This document shows, in pieces, positions 1 to 11,187 of a DNA stretch of 64,000 bases. The notes below the pieces were generated by a model. That model was not told the DNA's origin. It made no database searches and saw only the letters and a program-made list of their open reading frames with translations. Each line of letters begins with the position of its first letter. Positions within the stretch are counted from its first letter, which is position 1. The stretch is taken from NCBI GenBank assembly GCA_958296345.1, contig CATQIJ010000006.1, positions 1 through 64,000 on the forward strand, written 5' to 3'. The position numbers were made by a program, and so were the translations under genes. Source of the stretch: an uncultured Rhizobiaceae bacterium. GTDB taxonomy: Bacteria > Pseudomonadota > Alphaproteobacteria > Rhizobiales > Rhizobiaceae.

Positions 1-118
1 TAACATAAAACAAAGGAGCAATTTCTACGATGCCACCTATCATCACTGCAAGAAGTGAGAAGACAAACATGAGTGAGAGATTTCGTTCTAGCTTAGCGTG
101 TTGTTTTAAAAATGACAT
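1..118 (-). CDS. ccoO: cbb3-type cytochrome c oxidase subunit II, N-terminal fragment
   Basis: This is the first 39 codons of CcoO; the rest lies beyond the left edge. The translation starts [13 protein letters not shown] and runs into a hydrophobic segment ([19 protein letters not shown]), the single N-terminal membrane anchor expected of this mono-heme cytochrome c subunit. The CXXCH heme motif would lie outside the window. The ATG at 118 is preceded by AAGGA at a proper distance and sits 10 bases after the ccoN stop, so the two are cotranscribed. CcoO passes electrons from CcoP toward the CcoN heme/copper centre in the inner membrane. The identification rests on the short match plus position behind ccoN. 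Confidence 0.85.
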   Translation of the reverse strand, partial: MSFLKQHAKLERNLSLMFVFSLLAVMIGGIVEIAPLFYV

Positions 119-128
119 GGTTTAATCC

Positions 129-1754
129 TTACTCTGCCGGCGCTGCTGATGGTGCTTTTTTGCCGCCCATTGGAACTTCAACTCGAACATCACCGCGTAT
201 TGTGCGCCAGATATTATAAGCCATGACTAACGCACCTATGAGGTAAAGCCCGCCACCTAAAGTCCGCATTACATATTCAGGGTGAATAGCTGAAACGGTT
301 TCGATAAAGGAATTCACAAGGAAGCCCTGATCATCGTACTCGCGCCACATTAGGCCTTGTGTAATACCAGCAACCCACATAACCGCAGCGTAAATTACAA
401 TGCCAAGAGTAGCTAACCAGATATGCCAGTTAACGAGGCGAAGGGAATAAAGCTGGCTACGACCCCATAATTTAGGCACTAGATAATAAAGCGCACCAAA
501 GGTCACCATCCCATTCCAACCAAGCGCACCAGAATGCACATGACCAATGGTCCAGTCTGTATAGTGGGAGAGGGAATTAATAGACTTGATAGACATCATA
601 GGCCCTTCAAATGTGGACATTCCATAAAACGCTAAGGAAAGAACCATCATACGAAGGATTGGGTCTGTGCGAAGTTTGTCCCATGCACCCTGAAGTGTCA
701 TCAGACCGTTGATCATACCACCCCATGAAGGCATCCAAAGCATGATGGAGAAAACCATACCAAGAGTTTGTGCCCAGTCAGGAAGGGCAGTGTAATGAAG
801 GTGGTGAGGGCCTGCCCATATGTATAAGAAGATCAAAGCCCAAAAGTGGATGATAGAAAGACGGTAAGAAAATACAGGGCGGTTAGCCTGCTTTGGTACG
901 AAGTAATACATCATACCTAGGAAACCAGCTGTTAAGAAAAAGCCAACAGCGTTGTGACCATACCACCACTGCGTAAGCGCATCTTGTACACCAGCAAATG
1001 CTGAATAACTTTTTACACCAAGAAATGAAACTGGAACGGCAGCATTATTGACTAGGTGTAACATAGCAACAGTAATAATGAATGATAGATAGAACCAGTT
1101 TGCTACATAAATGTGCGGCTCTTTACGTTTAATGATCGTACCCATGAAGACTATTAAATATGCCACCCAAACAATTGTGAGCCAAATATCGACATACCAT
1201 TCAGGCTCTGCATATTCTCTTGATTGCGTAATGCCAAGTAGGTAGCCAGTAGCCGCCATAACGATGAAAAGCTGATAACCCCAAAATACAAACCATGAAA
1301 GATCGCCGCCAAACAAACGTGCACGACAGGTGCGCTGAACAACGTAAAAACTCGTTGCGATTAGTGCATTACCACCAAAAGCAAAAATAACTGCTGACGT
1401 ATGAATAGGGCGAAGCCTACCAAAGTTAAGGTATGGCTGCAGGTTAAGTTCAGGCCAAGCAAGTTGGGCTGCTATTAAAACGCCAACTAGGAACCCTATA
1501 CCCCCCCAAAATACTGTTGCGATGACGCCGTATCTTACAACATCATCCATATAACCAGACGTATCTTTTTCTGGTAAGGATTGCCCAGGTGCTGCAAATT
1601 CAACACGCCTTAATAACACTACTGTACTGCCAGCTAAAATGAGGCAAAGAATGGTTATGTGTGTTTGGAAGAGATTATCCTGCGAAAAGGCTGCAGCAAA
1701 CATTGCAGCTAAGGTAGCAAGGCCGACGAGTATGGCTTCTATATGATTTCGCAA
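129..1754 (-). CDS. ccoN: cbb3-type cytochrome c oxidase catalytic subunit I
   Basis: CcoN is the catalytic heme-copper subunit of the high-affinity cbb3 terminal oxidase, which reduces O2 at low oxygen tension in the inner membrane. The protein has about a dozen hydrophobic helices. Visible ligand motifs are RPIHTSAV (low-spin heme His), [11 protein letters not shown] and [11 protein letters not shown] (CuB histidines) and [13 protein letters not shown] (heme His pair). The length (about 540 residues) fits the family. The open frame extends to a GTG at 1793 and an ATG at 1775, but neither has a ribosome site; a TTG at 1754 lies 7 bases after AAAGGGG and is my preferred start, though not certain. 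It precedes ccoO and shares an upstream region containing an FNR box with a divergent hemerythrin gene, so it is probably induced under oxygen limitation. Confidence 0.95.
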   Translation of the reverse strand: MRNHIEAILVGLATLAAMFAAAFSQDNLFQTHITILCLILAGSTVVLLRRVEFAAPGQSLPEKDTSGYMDDVVRYGVIATVFWGGIGFLVGVLIAAQLAWPELNLQPYLNFGRLRPIHTSAVIFAFGGNALIATSFYVVQRTCRARLFGGDLSWFVFWGYQLFIVMAATGYLLGITQSREYAEPEWYVDIWLTIVWVAYLIVFMGTIIKRKEPHIYVANWFYLSFIITVAMLHLVNNAAVPVSFLGVKSYSAFAGVQDALTQWWYGHNAVGFFLTAGFLGMMYYFVPKQANRPVFSYRLSIIHFWALIFLYIWAGPHHLHYTALPDWAQTLGMVFSIMLWMPSWGGMINGLMTLQGAWDKLRTDPILRMMVLSLAFYGMSTFEGPMMSIKSINSLSHYTDWTIGHVHSGALGWNGMVTFGALYYLVPKLWGRSQLYSLRLVNWHIWLATLGIVIYAAVMWVAGITQGLMWREYDDQGFLVNSFIETVSAIHPEYVMRTLGGGLYLIGALVMAYNIWRTIRGDVRVEVPMGGKKAPSAAPAE

Positions 1755-1834
1755 AAGTATTCCCCTTTGTTTCATACAATAAATTAGGCACACTCAAGGT
1801 GACCTAGTGTTTTTACATCTCATAGCATAGGAGC

Positions 1835-1862
1835 AATTTCCTTGACCTAGATCAAGGAAATT
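1835..1862. promoter_or_regulatory. FNR/FixK-type anaerobox between ccoN and the hemerythrin gene
   Basis: The core TTGACCTAGATCAA at 1842-1855 matches the Fnr/FixK consensus TTGAT-N4-ATCAA with one substitution. It lies in a longer inverted repeat over 1835-1862 with only one mismatched pair. The centre is 1848.5. With class II placement at about -41.5, transcripts would begin near 1807 on the minus strand (ccoN) and near 1890 on the plus strand (hemerythrin), which suits the starts chosen for both genes. An Fnr-type regulator is encoded next door at 2391-3134. Binding itself is inferred. Confidence 0.8.
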
Positions 1863-1912
1863 TATTGGGCTCAAAATTATATTTATTTCAAGAAAACATG
1901 ACTGGAGGATGT

Positions 1913-2380
1913 ATGGTGCGTGATGTTACCCTAGATTTGGAGGAGAGAATTTCTGTAAATCGGAAACTCTTGGAACACCATAAAGTAATGCTTCAGCTCT
2001 GTACTAAACTTGAGAAAATTGCCGATAGCCTACCTAACATAAGCAATATTCAAGAATGTTTGGTCATTTGTCGCGACCTGTTTCCAATTATAAAAAGTGC
2101 ACATAATTTTGAAGAGAAAGTTCTTTTCCCAATTTTACACGACAAGCAGCAGGAAGACGGTGGACTAAAAAAGAATCTTGAACGTTTACGATATGAACAT
2201 TGGGAAGATGAAAGTTTTGCTGAGGAAATTAGCGATGTTTTTAACGCTTACATCAATGAACCTATTCAAAGTGATGCTGAAAAGCTTGCTTATATGCTAC
2301 GCGGGTTCTTTGAAGGTGTTAGACGCCATATTGCTTTTGAAACAGAATATTTGCTACCAATGCTTAATAAAGCGAGCTGA
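1913..2380 (+). CDS. hemerythrin HHE-domain protein
   Basis: A small cytoplasmic all-helical protein with the spaced His and Glu residues of the hemerythrin cation-binding fold: LEHHKVM, SAHNFEEKVLFP, RYEHWEDE and RRHIAFETEYLLP. Such proteins bind a di-iron centre and sense or handle oxygen, NO or iron. The frame opens at a TTG at 1865, but GGAGG just before the ATG at 1913 (and GTG at 1916) and the predicted FNR-dependent transcript start near 1890 favour the later start, giving about 155 residues. It is divergent from ccoN and shares its FNR box, so it is probably co-induced with the microaerobic oxidase. The exact ligand is not determinable from sequence. Confidence 0.85.
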   Translation: MVRDVTLDLEERISVNRKLLEHHKVMLQLCTKLEKIADSLPNISNIQECLVICRDLFPIIKSAHNFEEKVLFPILHDKQQEDGGLKKNLERLRYEHWEDESFAEEISDVFNAYINEPIQSDAEKLAYMLRGFFEGVRRHIAFETEYLLPMLNKAS

Positions 2381-2390
2381 GAGTTGAAAA

Positions 2391-3134
2391 TTAGACATTC
2401 TCAGATTGCGCTATGGTTTTTAGCCTGTCGAAATTTACAATTTTGATTGCTCGTTTAGCGCCAATTTCAACAATCCCTTTTTTCCTTAAGTTAGTAAGCT
2501 GCCTACTGACTGTCTCAATCGTTAATCCAAGATAATCCGCGATATCCCCCCGCTTTAGTGGCAACTCTATTGCGAGGTTTTCATTTTGAGCACTACCTTC
2601 TGGATCAATATGAGAGACAATTAGAACAAGAAAACTTGCTAGTTTTTCAATGGCAGTTTTGCGCCCGAGTGTGAGCATCCAATCGCGGGCTTCATCCAGC
2701 TCATTTAAATGTTGTTTATGTAGGCGTCGTTCCATGTCAGGAGTTCCTTTAATGAACTTCTCAATAACATTTTTAGGAAATGAGCAGAGCCTCACATTAG
2801 TAGCAGCTTCGGCAATGACATTATTTTGATTTGAAAAAGGCCGCCCAAGAAAGTCTGGCGCAAATTGAAGTCCAACAATCTGTTGTCTACCATCAGGCAA
2901 AAGCTTAGTGAGTTTAACAACCCCACTTAAAATATTTGAATAATGCCCTTGGTCTTCATGGATTACATTCAACTCACTTGAATGTTCATGCGCTGTCCTA
3001 GTTGTAACTTTATTTAATTCCGTGAGTTGGACTGGTGACAATGCGCCACAAACCCCCTTATGACGCGCTTCGCAGGACTGGCAAATTAATGGGATGTCAG
3101 AGTTATGAATATTTTCTCGTTTGTCACTATTCAT
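2391..3134 (-). CDS. Crp/Fnr-family oxygen-responsive regulator (FnrN-like)
   Basis: A transcription factor with an N-terminal cluster motif, a cyclic-nucleotide-type beta-barrel and a C-terminal winged helix. Cysteines follow ICQSCEARHKGVCG (C-x2-C-x7-C) with a fourth in VRLCSFP, which is the arrangement that binds an oxygen-labile 4Fe-4S cluster in FnrN proteins. The recognition helix contains ETVSRQ, the Glu/Ser/Arg set that reads TTGAT half-sites. It is convergent with the hemerythrin gene and near the FNR box at 1842, its likely target. The frame runs to a GTG at 3167 with no ribosome site; the ATG at 3134 is preferred, though its ribosome site is also weak. Confidence 0.9.
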   Translation of the reverse strand: MNSDKRENIHNSDIPLICQSCEARHKGVCGALSPVQLTELNKVTTRTAHEHSSELNVIHEDQGHYSNILSGVVKLTKLLPDGRQQIVGLQFAPDFLGRPFSNQNNVIAEAATNVRLCSFPKNVIEKFIKGTPDMERRLHKQHLNELDEARDWMLTLGRKTAIEKLASFLVLIVSHIDPEGSAQNENLAIELPLKRGDIADYLGLTIETVSRQLTNLRKKGIVEIGAKRAIKIVNFDRLKTIAQSENV

Positions 3135-3177
3135 TAATTTTATTATCCAAGGATTTTTAATAATCACAGTTTACCAA

Positions 3178-3203
3178 TTATTGTCTTTCTAACAAGACAA
3201 TAA
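3178..3203. repeat. perfect 10-bp inverted repeat upstream of the fnr-like gene
   Basis: Arms TTATTGTCTT (3178-3187) and AAGACAATAA (3194-3203) are exact reverse complements separated by 6 bases. The repeat lies about 45 bases upstream of the preferred fnr-like start, where an operator or leader hairpin would sit. It does not match the TTGAT-N4-ATCAA box and has no T-tract for termination. The rest of the 3168-3488 intergenic stretch shows only AT-rich promoter-like sequence and no further gene. Confidence 0.45.
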
Positions 3204-3488
3204 ACATTTTACATTTAAGTCCCACAATTGAATTTTTGAGGCCTTCATAGGATCTTGTAAACGCTGTGGTTTATATGTGTTTTGTTTGATCTTTTCTCTA
3301 GTACCTCAAGGTTTAAAAACTGTGACTAATCGTAAGGTCAATTCTAGTTGCTTAAGTCTTTAGAGAACGATTAAAATTTTTAATAATATGACGACATAAT
3401 TTTTACAAGAGTACTATATCTTGATGTAGGGGTAATTGTTATTGGCAGATAGTTTACAGTTTGTCTTAAACTATTTCAAAGGTGTGAT

Positions 3489-4742
3489 TTGTTGCGAAGT
3501 CTAAAACTATTTTTAAAGTCTAGGGATGGAAGTGTTGCAACCACTATTGGTGTTATGGCTGTTCCCCTTATGCTGTGTTGTGGCGTGGCATTAGATTATT
3601 CATCTTTACATAATGCGCGGGAAAATTTGCAAGAAGCAGCTGATTCAGCTGCATTGGCTAGTGCAAGAGAATTAGGTTTGGTTAGCGCTAAAGACGAAAC
3701 TGTTAAAACTGTGGCCAATGATTATGCACTTGCTAATATTCATCAAGCTTTAGGCCAGAAACAAGGCCTTCAATCTTCAGATATAAAGACAACAATTTCA
3801 CAGTCTAGAAAAGAAGTAACTGTAGATATTTCATACACTTGGACGCCGATGATTATTCAATATTTCGATTCAAGTGCTTTGCCGATTAAAGTGTCATCAA
3901 CTGCCTCATTAGCTGGAGAGCAGAGCATTTGTGTTTTAACCTTAGACGAAACAGGCAGCCATGCGATAGATATGGGTGGGGAAGCAACACTCACTGCAAA
4001 TGATTGTGTGATTTATTCAAACTCTAAAGATACAAGAGGAATATCAGTATTTAGAAAATCACAAATTAATGGTTCAGAAATTATGAGTTCTGGCGGATAT
4101 GACGGCCCATTTGCTAGTTTTAATCCACTTCCAATAACTGACACGCCTAAAGTAGATGATCCTTTAAAAGACCGGCCACAACCTTCAGTAGGTCCATGTG
4201 ACTACACGAGGATTTCCGTTCAAAAAGATACAACTTTAAAACCTGGCATATATTGTGGAGGGTTAGATATTGGCGGTAAAGCTGTCGCTAGACTTACTCC
4301 TGGTGATTATATCATAAGGATGGCCCACTGTCTGTCAGAGGTAATTCGTCACTAATAGGTGAAGATGTCGGGTTCTTCCTTACTGGAAGTAATGCTACTT
4401 TTGACTTTGGTGTTTCTACTCAAGCTGTTCTAAGCGCACGTAAAAGTGGAGTGATGTCTGGTATATTATTTTTTGAAGATAGAAATTCTTCAGGAAATAG
4501 ACAGTTTACGATCCGTAGTAAGGACGCTGAAAAATTTGAAGGGGCTATTTATCTTCCTAAAGGGGCTTTATGGATTGATAAGGCTAGTTAGAGTCGGTCA
4601 AAAATCAAGCTGGACTGCAATTATAGCAAACAGAATATCAATTGGTAATGGTCCAGATATTATTATCAACTCTGATTACGCTAACTCAATAATACCTGTA
4701 CCGAATGGCATTGCTGGCGGCACATCCGTTAGGTTAAAATAA
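3489..4742 (+). pseudogene. TadE/TadG-like Flp pilus-associated protein, two frameshifts
   Basis: A TadG-type protein: a short basic N-terminus, one membrane helix (TTIGVMAVPLMLCCGVALDY) inside a TadE-like segment (LQEAADSAALASARE), then a long extracytoplasmic region. The frame breaks twice. Near 4316-4319 one base appears missing (frame 1 stops at 4355); reading on in another frame gives DGPLSVRG, SGVMSGILFFEDR and FEGAIYLPKGALW. Near 4588 one base appears extra; the original frame resumes with VGQKSSWTAIIANRISIG and ends at 4742. The net length change is zero, giving about 417 residues. Such proteins usually accompany tight-adherence pilus or related surface systems, but no other tad gene is in the window. 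The breaks may be sequencing errors. Confidence 0.75.
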
Positions 4743-4924
4743 TAAGCTTTGCTTGTTGTCTTAATACATAATTCAAAATTTTTATAAGTGTTGAATTTAC
4801 AACCGAGTTTATGAACTTCTGTCCTTAACAGCTCAGTTGATTGTCGGTTCCAATAGGGCTTTAGTGAACCCATTCTAAGCTTCAAATTTAAGATTGTCTT
4901 TATGGAGCGCTTCTTAGCTAGGAC

Positions 4925-6139
4925 TTATGCAGCACTAGATGTTTTTTCTACTCTAAATCCATCGGAGTTTTGCTTTATGAAAGCAAGATAATCTTCGTGC
5001 TTCAATGCTTTAGAGAAGAGATACCCTTGAGCGTAGTCAATGCCTTGAGCTTTTATGAAATCAAACGTTTCAATGTTTTCAATTCCCTCTGCAACAACTT
5101 TCATGTTACGCTCGCGAGCAAGTGAAACTGCTGCTCTAACCGTTTCTTCTGAGAACACATTGCTAGTTGCATTTGAGACGAATGAACGATCAATTTTTAG
5201 TTCTGAGTAGGGAAAATCTCTTAAAGTTTGGATGTTTGAAGATCCAGTACCAAAGTCATCAATGGCTACGTCAAACTCGAAAATTCTTAAGCGAGAGAGG
5301 ACTTCAAGCGTTGTAGCGTCTAGATGAAGAATGTTGTTTTCTGTCACTTCAAAGCTGAAATTTTCTGCTTTCATACCATGCTTGTTGATGCGGCTTAAAA
5401 GCTGGTCTGGTAAAGCTAAATTTCGAGCCATAATAGGCGATAAATTAGTTGCAAATACTTGTAACGGATCAACTGTAAGAAACTCAGCAGTCGACTTCAA
5501 TATCTTATTAAACAAGTAGAATGTGAGCTCTTCTATACGCCCGTTATTCTCAGCAAAATTAATTAATACCTCTGGTGATATCAAACCAACATTAGGTTTA
5601 ACCCAACGGACCAAAGCCTCTGCTCCGATTATTCTACCTGTCTGAACATCCACTTTCGGTTGATAGCAAGGTTCTATTTCATCGTTCTTCATTGCATTTG
5701 AGAAGTCATTTTGATTGATGAAATATTTCTCAGTTTGCTCAACAGCCAAGTGGCTATAATCGCCCTTATAAAAAACTTTATCTAAAGAGCTCTTCGTTAC
5801 TGGCTTAGATACTTGACCGATTAAATTGAGGTGATGCATTTTTGCAAGGCGTGCTGAGTGATCTAACAAATCGCTTTTTACACCAGAAATAATTGCAATC
5901 TTACCTTCATAGTCTAATGAACTTAGATGCCTTAAAAACTCAAGGCCGTCCATTTCAGGCATTTGCAGGTCACTTACAATGAGGTTTATTTCATTTTTCT
6001 TTGAGTTTATATATGCAAGCGCATCAGAAGCATTGCTTGTGCCTTTGACATTTTTCACCTTTTGGCTTTTGAAATACGCATCTAGAATCGCAACTTGAGT
6101 TGGATCGTCGTCAATAATTAGAACAGAATTTGCCAGCAT
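4925..6139 (-). CDS. response regulator with EAL cyclic-di-GMP phosphodiesterase domain
   Basis: An N-terminal receiver domain (residues 1-125, phospho-acceptor D57 in SDLQMPEMDG, K112 in SKP) is joined to a C-terminal EAL domain (about 150-390). The catalytic residues of active c-di-GMP phosphodiesterases are present: EALVRW, NLSP, FEVTEN, DDFGTG, LKIDRSF, VAEGIE and QGYLFSKAL. It should hydrolyse c-di-GMP to pGpG under phosphorelay control. The start at 6139 has GAAGG upstream. It lies 112 bases downstream of a hybrid histidine kinase on the same strand, its likely partner. The 4743-4924 gap after it holds no gene that I can see. Confidence 0.92.
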   Translation of the reverse strand: MLANSVLIIDDDPTQVAILDAYFKSQKVKNVKGTSNASDALAYINSKKNEINLIVSDLQMPEMDGLEFLRHLSSLDYEGKIAIISGVKSDLLDHSARLAKMHHLNLIGQVSKPVTKSSLDKVFYKGDYSHLAVEQTEKYFINQNDFSNAMKNDEIEPCYQPKVDVQTGRIIGAEALVRWVKPNVGLISPEVLINFAENNGRIEELTFYLFNKILKSTAEFLTVDPLQVFATNLSPIMARNLALPDQLLSRINKHGMKAENFSFEVTENNILHLDATTLEVLSRLRIFEFDVAIDDFGTGSSNIQTLRDFPYSELKIDRSFVSNATSNVFSEETVRAAVSLARERNMKVVAEGIENIETFDFIKAQGIDYAQGYLFSKALKHEDYLAFIKQNSDGFRVEKTSSAA

Positions 6140-6251
6140 AAAAATATCACCTTCTTTGGAAGTAACTTAGAGTAAAATTATTAATATCCAGCAATGCTTC
6201 ATAGATATCTAATGAAGTTAGCTAATATTTTGCTGATATAGTTAAATAAGA

Positions 6252-8987
6252 CTAAATAACAGCTGTATTCTCTGAGTGTGATGTTGTTTCATTATCGCTA
6301 ACATCGCCAATGGCTGTAATTACGCTTTGAAACTCATTGACGGTATCTTCGATATGTTCATACACCTCATCTAAATCGCCCTTACCAGCTGCATCTTCGA
6401 CGCTTTGACACTTCATACCCAATCGTATTGCACCAATATTCATACTCATTGAGCGCAATGCATGAGCTGCTTCTTTAATTCCGGTAATATCACGAGCTTT
6501 AACTGCTTCTGCTAAATTCATGCAGGTGTCTGGTGCGCTATCTAAGTACAGTTTTTTCAATTGGTTATAGGTTGCTTCAAATGCATCGCCAGCAATTTCC
6601 CGCAAATTGCCTAAAATTGTTTGGTCAAAAATATCATCTGCCTGTGTCGCAACTACCTCAGGTTCTGTTACTTGATCAATGGTACTTGTTTTAACCGGTT
6701 CAAGCCAATCGCTAAGACATTTACCAATTGTTTTAATTGTAAACGGCTTTGTAACGATACCGTCCATAGTAGCTGCTTTGATTTTGCCATCTATATTTTG
6801 GGCAATGTGTGCAGTTAGCGCTATGACTGGAATCTTTTGCCTTGATTGTGAGGTTTCGATTTCACGTAATGCCAATGTGGCTTCGTAACCATCCATTTCA
6901 GGCATACTACAATCCATGAGGACAAGATCGAAGGTAGAGTCACGAAATACTTCAATTGCTTCAGCGCCGCTTGCCACAACAATAGGCTGAATTTCAAACC
7001 GACTTAGAGCTTGGACCACGACTTCTCGGTTAACCGCGCTATCATCAACTACCAACACATTTGCACCAGCATAAGAGGCAAGTGTTGAGGTGTCTGATGT
7101 ATTACGCTCTAATAATTTTAACCCAAGTGGGTTATTATCGATGAGGCGTTCTACTAGTTGCCTCGTTGAGGTGCTAGATACTGGCATCGATAAAATATCA
7201 TTGGCTTGCTTCTCTTTAATGAGTGTATCTACTGCAGCGTCGCCCAATTGTGTAACGGCCACAAAATGCGTTGCGCAGTGACTGTTACGATGGTTTTCTA
7301 GTACGCAAGTTTCTGCAATGCACCAGTCGTAAGTTTGGGGGTCGTTAATGTTAAATTGTGAAGGTGAAATTGTTTTAACGTCAATTCCGTATTCAGCAAA
7401 AGTGCTGGCAACCAACTCTAATGTTTCCCCCGCATCCATGAGCAATAGCGCACTCTTATCTGATTGTATTGGCAAGTTGGTAGTAGCAGCTTGTGGAACT
7501 GGGAGCGTAAAGCTAAACGTAGCTCCTTCACCAAAAGAGCTGGTTACTTGAATTTCACCATCCATAGCTTCTACCAATTTTTTACAGATAGGTAAGCCAA
7601 GGCCAGTACCACCAAATTTACGGGTAGTTGTTTGGTCAGCCTGACTGAAACTTTCAAATACTTTTGTAATACTTTCTTGCTTGATGCCGATACCAGTATC
7701 TTGAACCTTAAATAATAAGACACAACCGTCTGCGTCACTCTCAGTCACCTCAAGGTGAAGTGTTACTGATCCATGCTCCGTGAATTTAAGAGCATTGTTG
7801 ACGAGGTTGCTCAGGATTTGATTAAGTCTGGTTGGGTCACTGGTAATTAAATCTGGGACATTTGGCGCAATATAGCTGACCATATCCAATTCTTTTTCTT
7901 TGGATTTTTGCCAAAACAAGCACATCACATCTTCTATTATTTCTTGAGTTGTGATCTCAACTTTTTCAAGCTCTAGCTTGCCTGATTGGATTTTAGAGAA
8001 ATCAAGAATGTCATTGATAATTGCAAGTAAGCTCTTGCCGGATTTCATAATAACGTCTGCATAGCGCTGATATTTGGGAGATAATTCAGCTGTTGCAAGC
8101 AATTCTGACATTAACAACATACCATTCATAGGTGTGCGAATTTCATGGCTCATCGTCGCGAGAAACTCTGACTTTGCAGCGTTTGCTTTGTCTGCTTGGT
8201 CTTTTGCTAAAACCAGTTCTTTAGTCCGGTCTTCAACTTTGATTTCAAGCGTTTCTTTATATTCAACCAATTCTTTGTCGCGGGTTTGTATATCACCCAG
8301 CATTCGATTGAACGATTGGGCGAGTTCACCCATCTCGCCTTTGCCACCTTCTGGTGCGCGCAGTTTATAATTTTCTGAGTCACCTAGGCTCTTCATTAAC
8401 TTGGAGAGCTCGGAAATTGGCTTGGTCAACCTTGAAATGAGCATCCAAGAAAACCTTGAAGCGATTAACGCTGAAATTAATGCGATGGCAAAATTTAACA
8501 TTAGGTTTTGTAAGAAGCCATTTTTAATGTTGGAAATGTCCGCTAAAAGGCTTAACTGCCCTATCTTTTCTCCCGCATTAATAATCTCATCAGACACCCA
8601 TAGTTCATCAGAAAACAGAATGTTGTTTTTGCTCTTGTCTAATTCTGCATTGCGTTTGAGATAAGTATCAAACCCCATCTCCGCATAATGTTTTCCACCA
8701 ACCTGTTCTACAGTAGCAAATTTTATTGCTTTAATTTTACCTATCGCAGTAAGGCCAAGTTGCACTTGTCGTTTGTTATCTTCCGCTAAAGGTTCAGAGA
8801 TAGAAGAGGACAAAACTTTGGCTGTGTCACTGAGGTGATCGATTTGTTGGGCAAGCTCACGCTGAAAACCTACCCATGACAGTAAAGCAGAAGCAATCAT
8901 GACTGCCAGAAATATAATAATACCAAGCGGCATCGACAGGCGGTGCCGCAGGCTGTCACGTTTTTTATGTTTTAGCGCATCGCTCAT
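6252..8987 (-). CDS. BarA-like hybrid sensor histidine kinase
   Basis: An inner-membrane multi-step phosphorelay kinase. Order: transmembrane helix (about 20-42), periplasmic sensor, second helix (160-185), HAMP (185-240), coiled coil, HisKA with H281 in [13 protein letters not shown], HATPase with DTGIGI and GGTGLGLPI, a degenerate receiver-like segment (about 515-630), a canonical receiver ([12 protein letters not shown], acceptor Asp in [13 protein letters not shown]) and a C-terminal HPt domain (His in [14 protein letters not shown]). This is the architecture of BarA/GacS-type kinases. The likely output is the receiver-EAL gene immediately downstream. The stimulus is unknown. Confidence 0.92.
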   Translation of the reverse strand: MSDALKHKKRDSLRHRLSMPLGIIIFLAVMIASALLSWVGFQRELAQQIDHLSDTAKVLSSSISEPLAEDNKRQVQLGLTAIGKIKAIKFATVEQVGGKHYAEMGFDTYLKRNAELDKSKNNILFSDELWVSDEIINAGEKIGQLSLLADISNIKNGFLQNLMLNFAIALISALIASRFSWMLISRLTKPISELSKLMKSLGDSENYKLRAPEGGKGEMGELAQSFNRMLGDIQTRDKELVEYKETLEIKVEDRTKELVLAKDQADKANAAKSEFLATMSHEIRTPMNGMLLMSELLATAELSPKYQRYADVIMKSGKSLLAIINDILDFSKIQSGKLELEKVEITTQEIIEDVMCLFWQKSKEKELDMVSYIAPNVPDLITSDPTRLNQILSNLVNNALKFTEHGSVTLHLEVTESDADGCVLLFKVQDTGIGIKQESITKVFESFSQADQTTTRKFGGTGLGLPICKKLVEAMDGEIQVTSSFGEGATFSFTLPVPQAATTNLPIQSDKSALLLMDAGETLELVASTFAEYGIDVKTISPSQFNINDPQTYDWCIAETCVLENHRNSHCATHFVAVTQLGDAAVDTLIKEKQANDILSMPVSSTSTRQLVERLIDNNPLGLKLLERNTSDTSTLASYAGANVLVVDDSAVNREVVVQALSRFEIQPIVVASGAEAIEVFRDSTFDLVLMDCSMPEMDGYEATLALREIETSQSRQKIPVIALTAHIAQNIDGKIKAATMDGIVTKPFTIKTIGKCLSDWLEPVKTSTIDQVTEPEVVATQADDIFDQTILGNLREIAGDAFEATYNQLKKLYLDSAPDTCMNLAEAVKARDITGIKEAAHALRSMSMNIGAIRLGMKCQSVEDAAGKGDLDEVYEHIEDTVNEFQSVITAIGDVSDNETTSHSENTAVI

Positions 8988-9177
8988 GAGATATTTTCCC
9001 CTTGAGTGTTAATAAAGCAACTTAGGGAAATAAAACGTAAACAAATAAGAATAAACATTAGGTCTTTTTCCATCCGCCATGTGTTTCAAAAACTGATGAT
9101 GGACAATGTTGGCTTTTTTTGTTGTCTTCTGCGATGTATGAGTTAGCATTAGATAAATATAATGGATTACGAATAAC

Positions 9178-11164
9178 ATGAACACTCCCTCAAAAGGTAA
9201 GCACATTGAAGGTATTGATGGATTACGTGCTATTAGTGTGTTGGCCGTTATTGCCTTTCATTATTTTTCTGGTTTTGAAAGTGCAGGCTATTTAGGTGTT
9301 GATGTTTTCTTTGTGATTTCGGGTTTTGTTATTACTGCAAGTATTGCAAATTATGAGACACCAATAAGTCTCAAAAGTTTTGTTACCGAATTTTATCTAA
9401 GACGATTTAAACGCCTGCTTCCAGCGCTTTTTGCTGTAGTTATATTTACAAGTATATTGGTGATGTTGGTGACGACGAATGGCAAGGATAATATGCGTAC
9501 TGGTGCGCTTGCACTTATTGGTGGTGCCAATATTTTTCTTTATATCAAAGAAGCAGATTATTTTGCGCTTTCATCAGAGTTAAACCCCTTCACACATATG
9601 TGGTCGCTTGCCGTTGAAGATCAGTTCTATTTATTGTTTCCATTTTTGCTATGGGGGTGCGCTTTCTTTTCAATTGAAAAACAGCAAGCAAATATCAATA
9701 AACTGATAATAGTTCTTAGCGCCGTTTGTATTACCTCATTGGCTTTATTCATTGCGCTATTTAATTTTGATTACTCATTTTCTTTTTACATGATGCCTAC
9801 AAGGCTTTGGCAGATAAGTGCTGGGGTTCTGACTTATCTATTGGTGAGTAGGTTTAATGCATTTTCCTTCTTAAGAAAAATACCAATTATCATTCCGATT
9901 ATTGTCCTACTTTGTATATTGAGCGTTGGGTATCTGAAGCCATTGTTTGCCCATATTGGTGTTACGATTGTTAGTGCTGTTGCTCTGGCAATTTTGTGGC
10001 ATAATCAAGAAAACAAAAATATTTTAGGCCTGAGTGCGCCAGTTTATATCGGAAAGATATCTTACTCACTTTATCTTTGGCACTGGCCTTTTATCGTACT
10101 TGCAAAGCATACGGTTGGAACTTCTCCATTGATGGTAGCAGTATGTTTATGTCTCACATTTGTATTTGCTATTACCAGCTATCACTTTATTGAACAGCCT
10201 ATTCGTCATGCCAAAGCTAAGCCTACATTAGTGGAAAAAGAAAAACTTTTCCAAAGGGCCTTTGCTGGGGTAATCGTTTCTGTTTTGGTTCTTTATATAG
10301 GTGTTTCTAGATACGCACCCCAAAAGACTAATTTTTTGACGAATGCTTTGAACGTACCTGAGCTTGAAAAAACCTCCTGCACATAGATGCCATAGCCAGG
10401 GAGCTTTGAAAAAATTTAAAGAACCACTGATGGCTTGTCTTGGAGGTGAGCGAACAACTGAAAAACCACGCAAAGTTTATCTGCTTGGGGATTCTCATGC
10501 AAATCAGTTTGTGGATATTATCGAAGATATCCTTGCGCCTACGACATGCCAACTACAATTTATTAATGCAGAGAGTCACAAACAGGGCGTTAGTGGGCTA
10601 ATAAGTAAGCCAGATTTTATTCCTGAAGATTTTGCCTTCATGCTTGAAAATGCAAAGCCAGATGATGTTTTTATACTTTCGTTTCATCGTGGACGACTTA
10701 ATAAGGATAGAGATATTCATGTAGCTCTTGGTGAAGAGATTAGTGTCAATGATAACTCCCGTAATTTCACATCAAACTTAATGATGATTTTATCTCAGTT
10801 AAAAGAAAGAGGTGTGAAAAAACTATTGATTTATGACACGCCGATGATGGCGTATGAAATTACCGCTCAGTCTTGTGTGGTTCAAACAAAATTAGGGGGT
10901 GAAAACCTTTGCCGTGTATCAAAAGCACAAGATCTTCATACTCGTAAAAGGCAAGAAATGGCCTATTCAGAATTCAAAAAGAATATCCCGGATATTGTAT
11001 TTTGGGATCTAATAAACACTGTTTATGGCAAGAATACACATCATGATATTTTAGATGATGAAGGTGATTACCTCATGCGTGACATGAACCATATCAGTAA
11101 TAAATTAGCTAAGAGACTCAAGCCAGGTTTGCAAACGGCGATTGAAAAGCTGATTTCTAAATGA
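9178..11164 (+). pseudogene. OafA-type membrane O-acyltransferase with SGNH domain, one frameshift
   Basis: An integral-membrane acyltransferase that transfers acetyl or similar groups to surface polysaccharide. The first frame (9178-10386) carries the Acyl_transf_3 domain: GIDGLRAISVLAVIAFH with the catalytic His, YLRRFKRLLPAL and HMWSLAVEDQFYL, and about ten helices. The second frame (to 11164) carries the SGNH esterase-like domain: YLLGDSHANQF with the nucleophile Ser and DMNHIS as the Asp-x-x-His element. The frame shifts in an A6 run at 10367-10372; with A5 the reading is continuous (ELEKPPAHRCHSQG) and gives 661 residues, normal for the family. A sequencing error is likely. It is divergent from the hybrid kinase. 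Confidence 0.85.
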
Positions 11165-11187
11165 TGACTGAATTAAAATCGCTGAAA

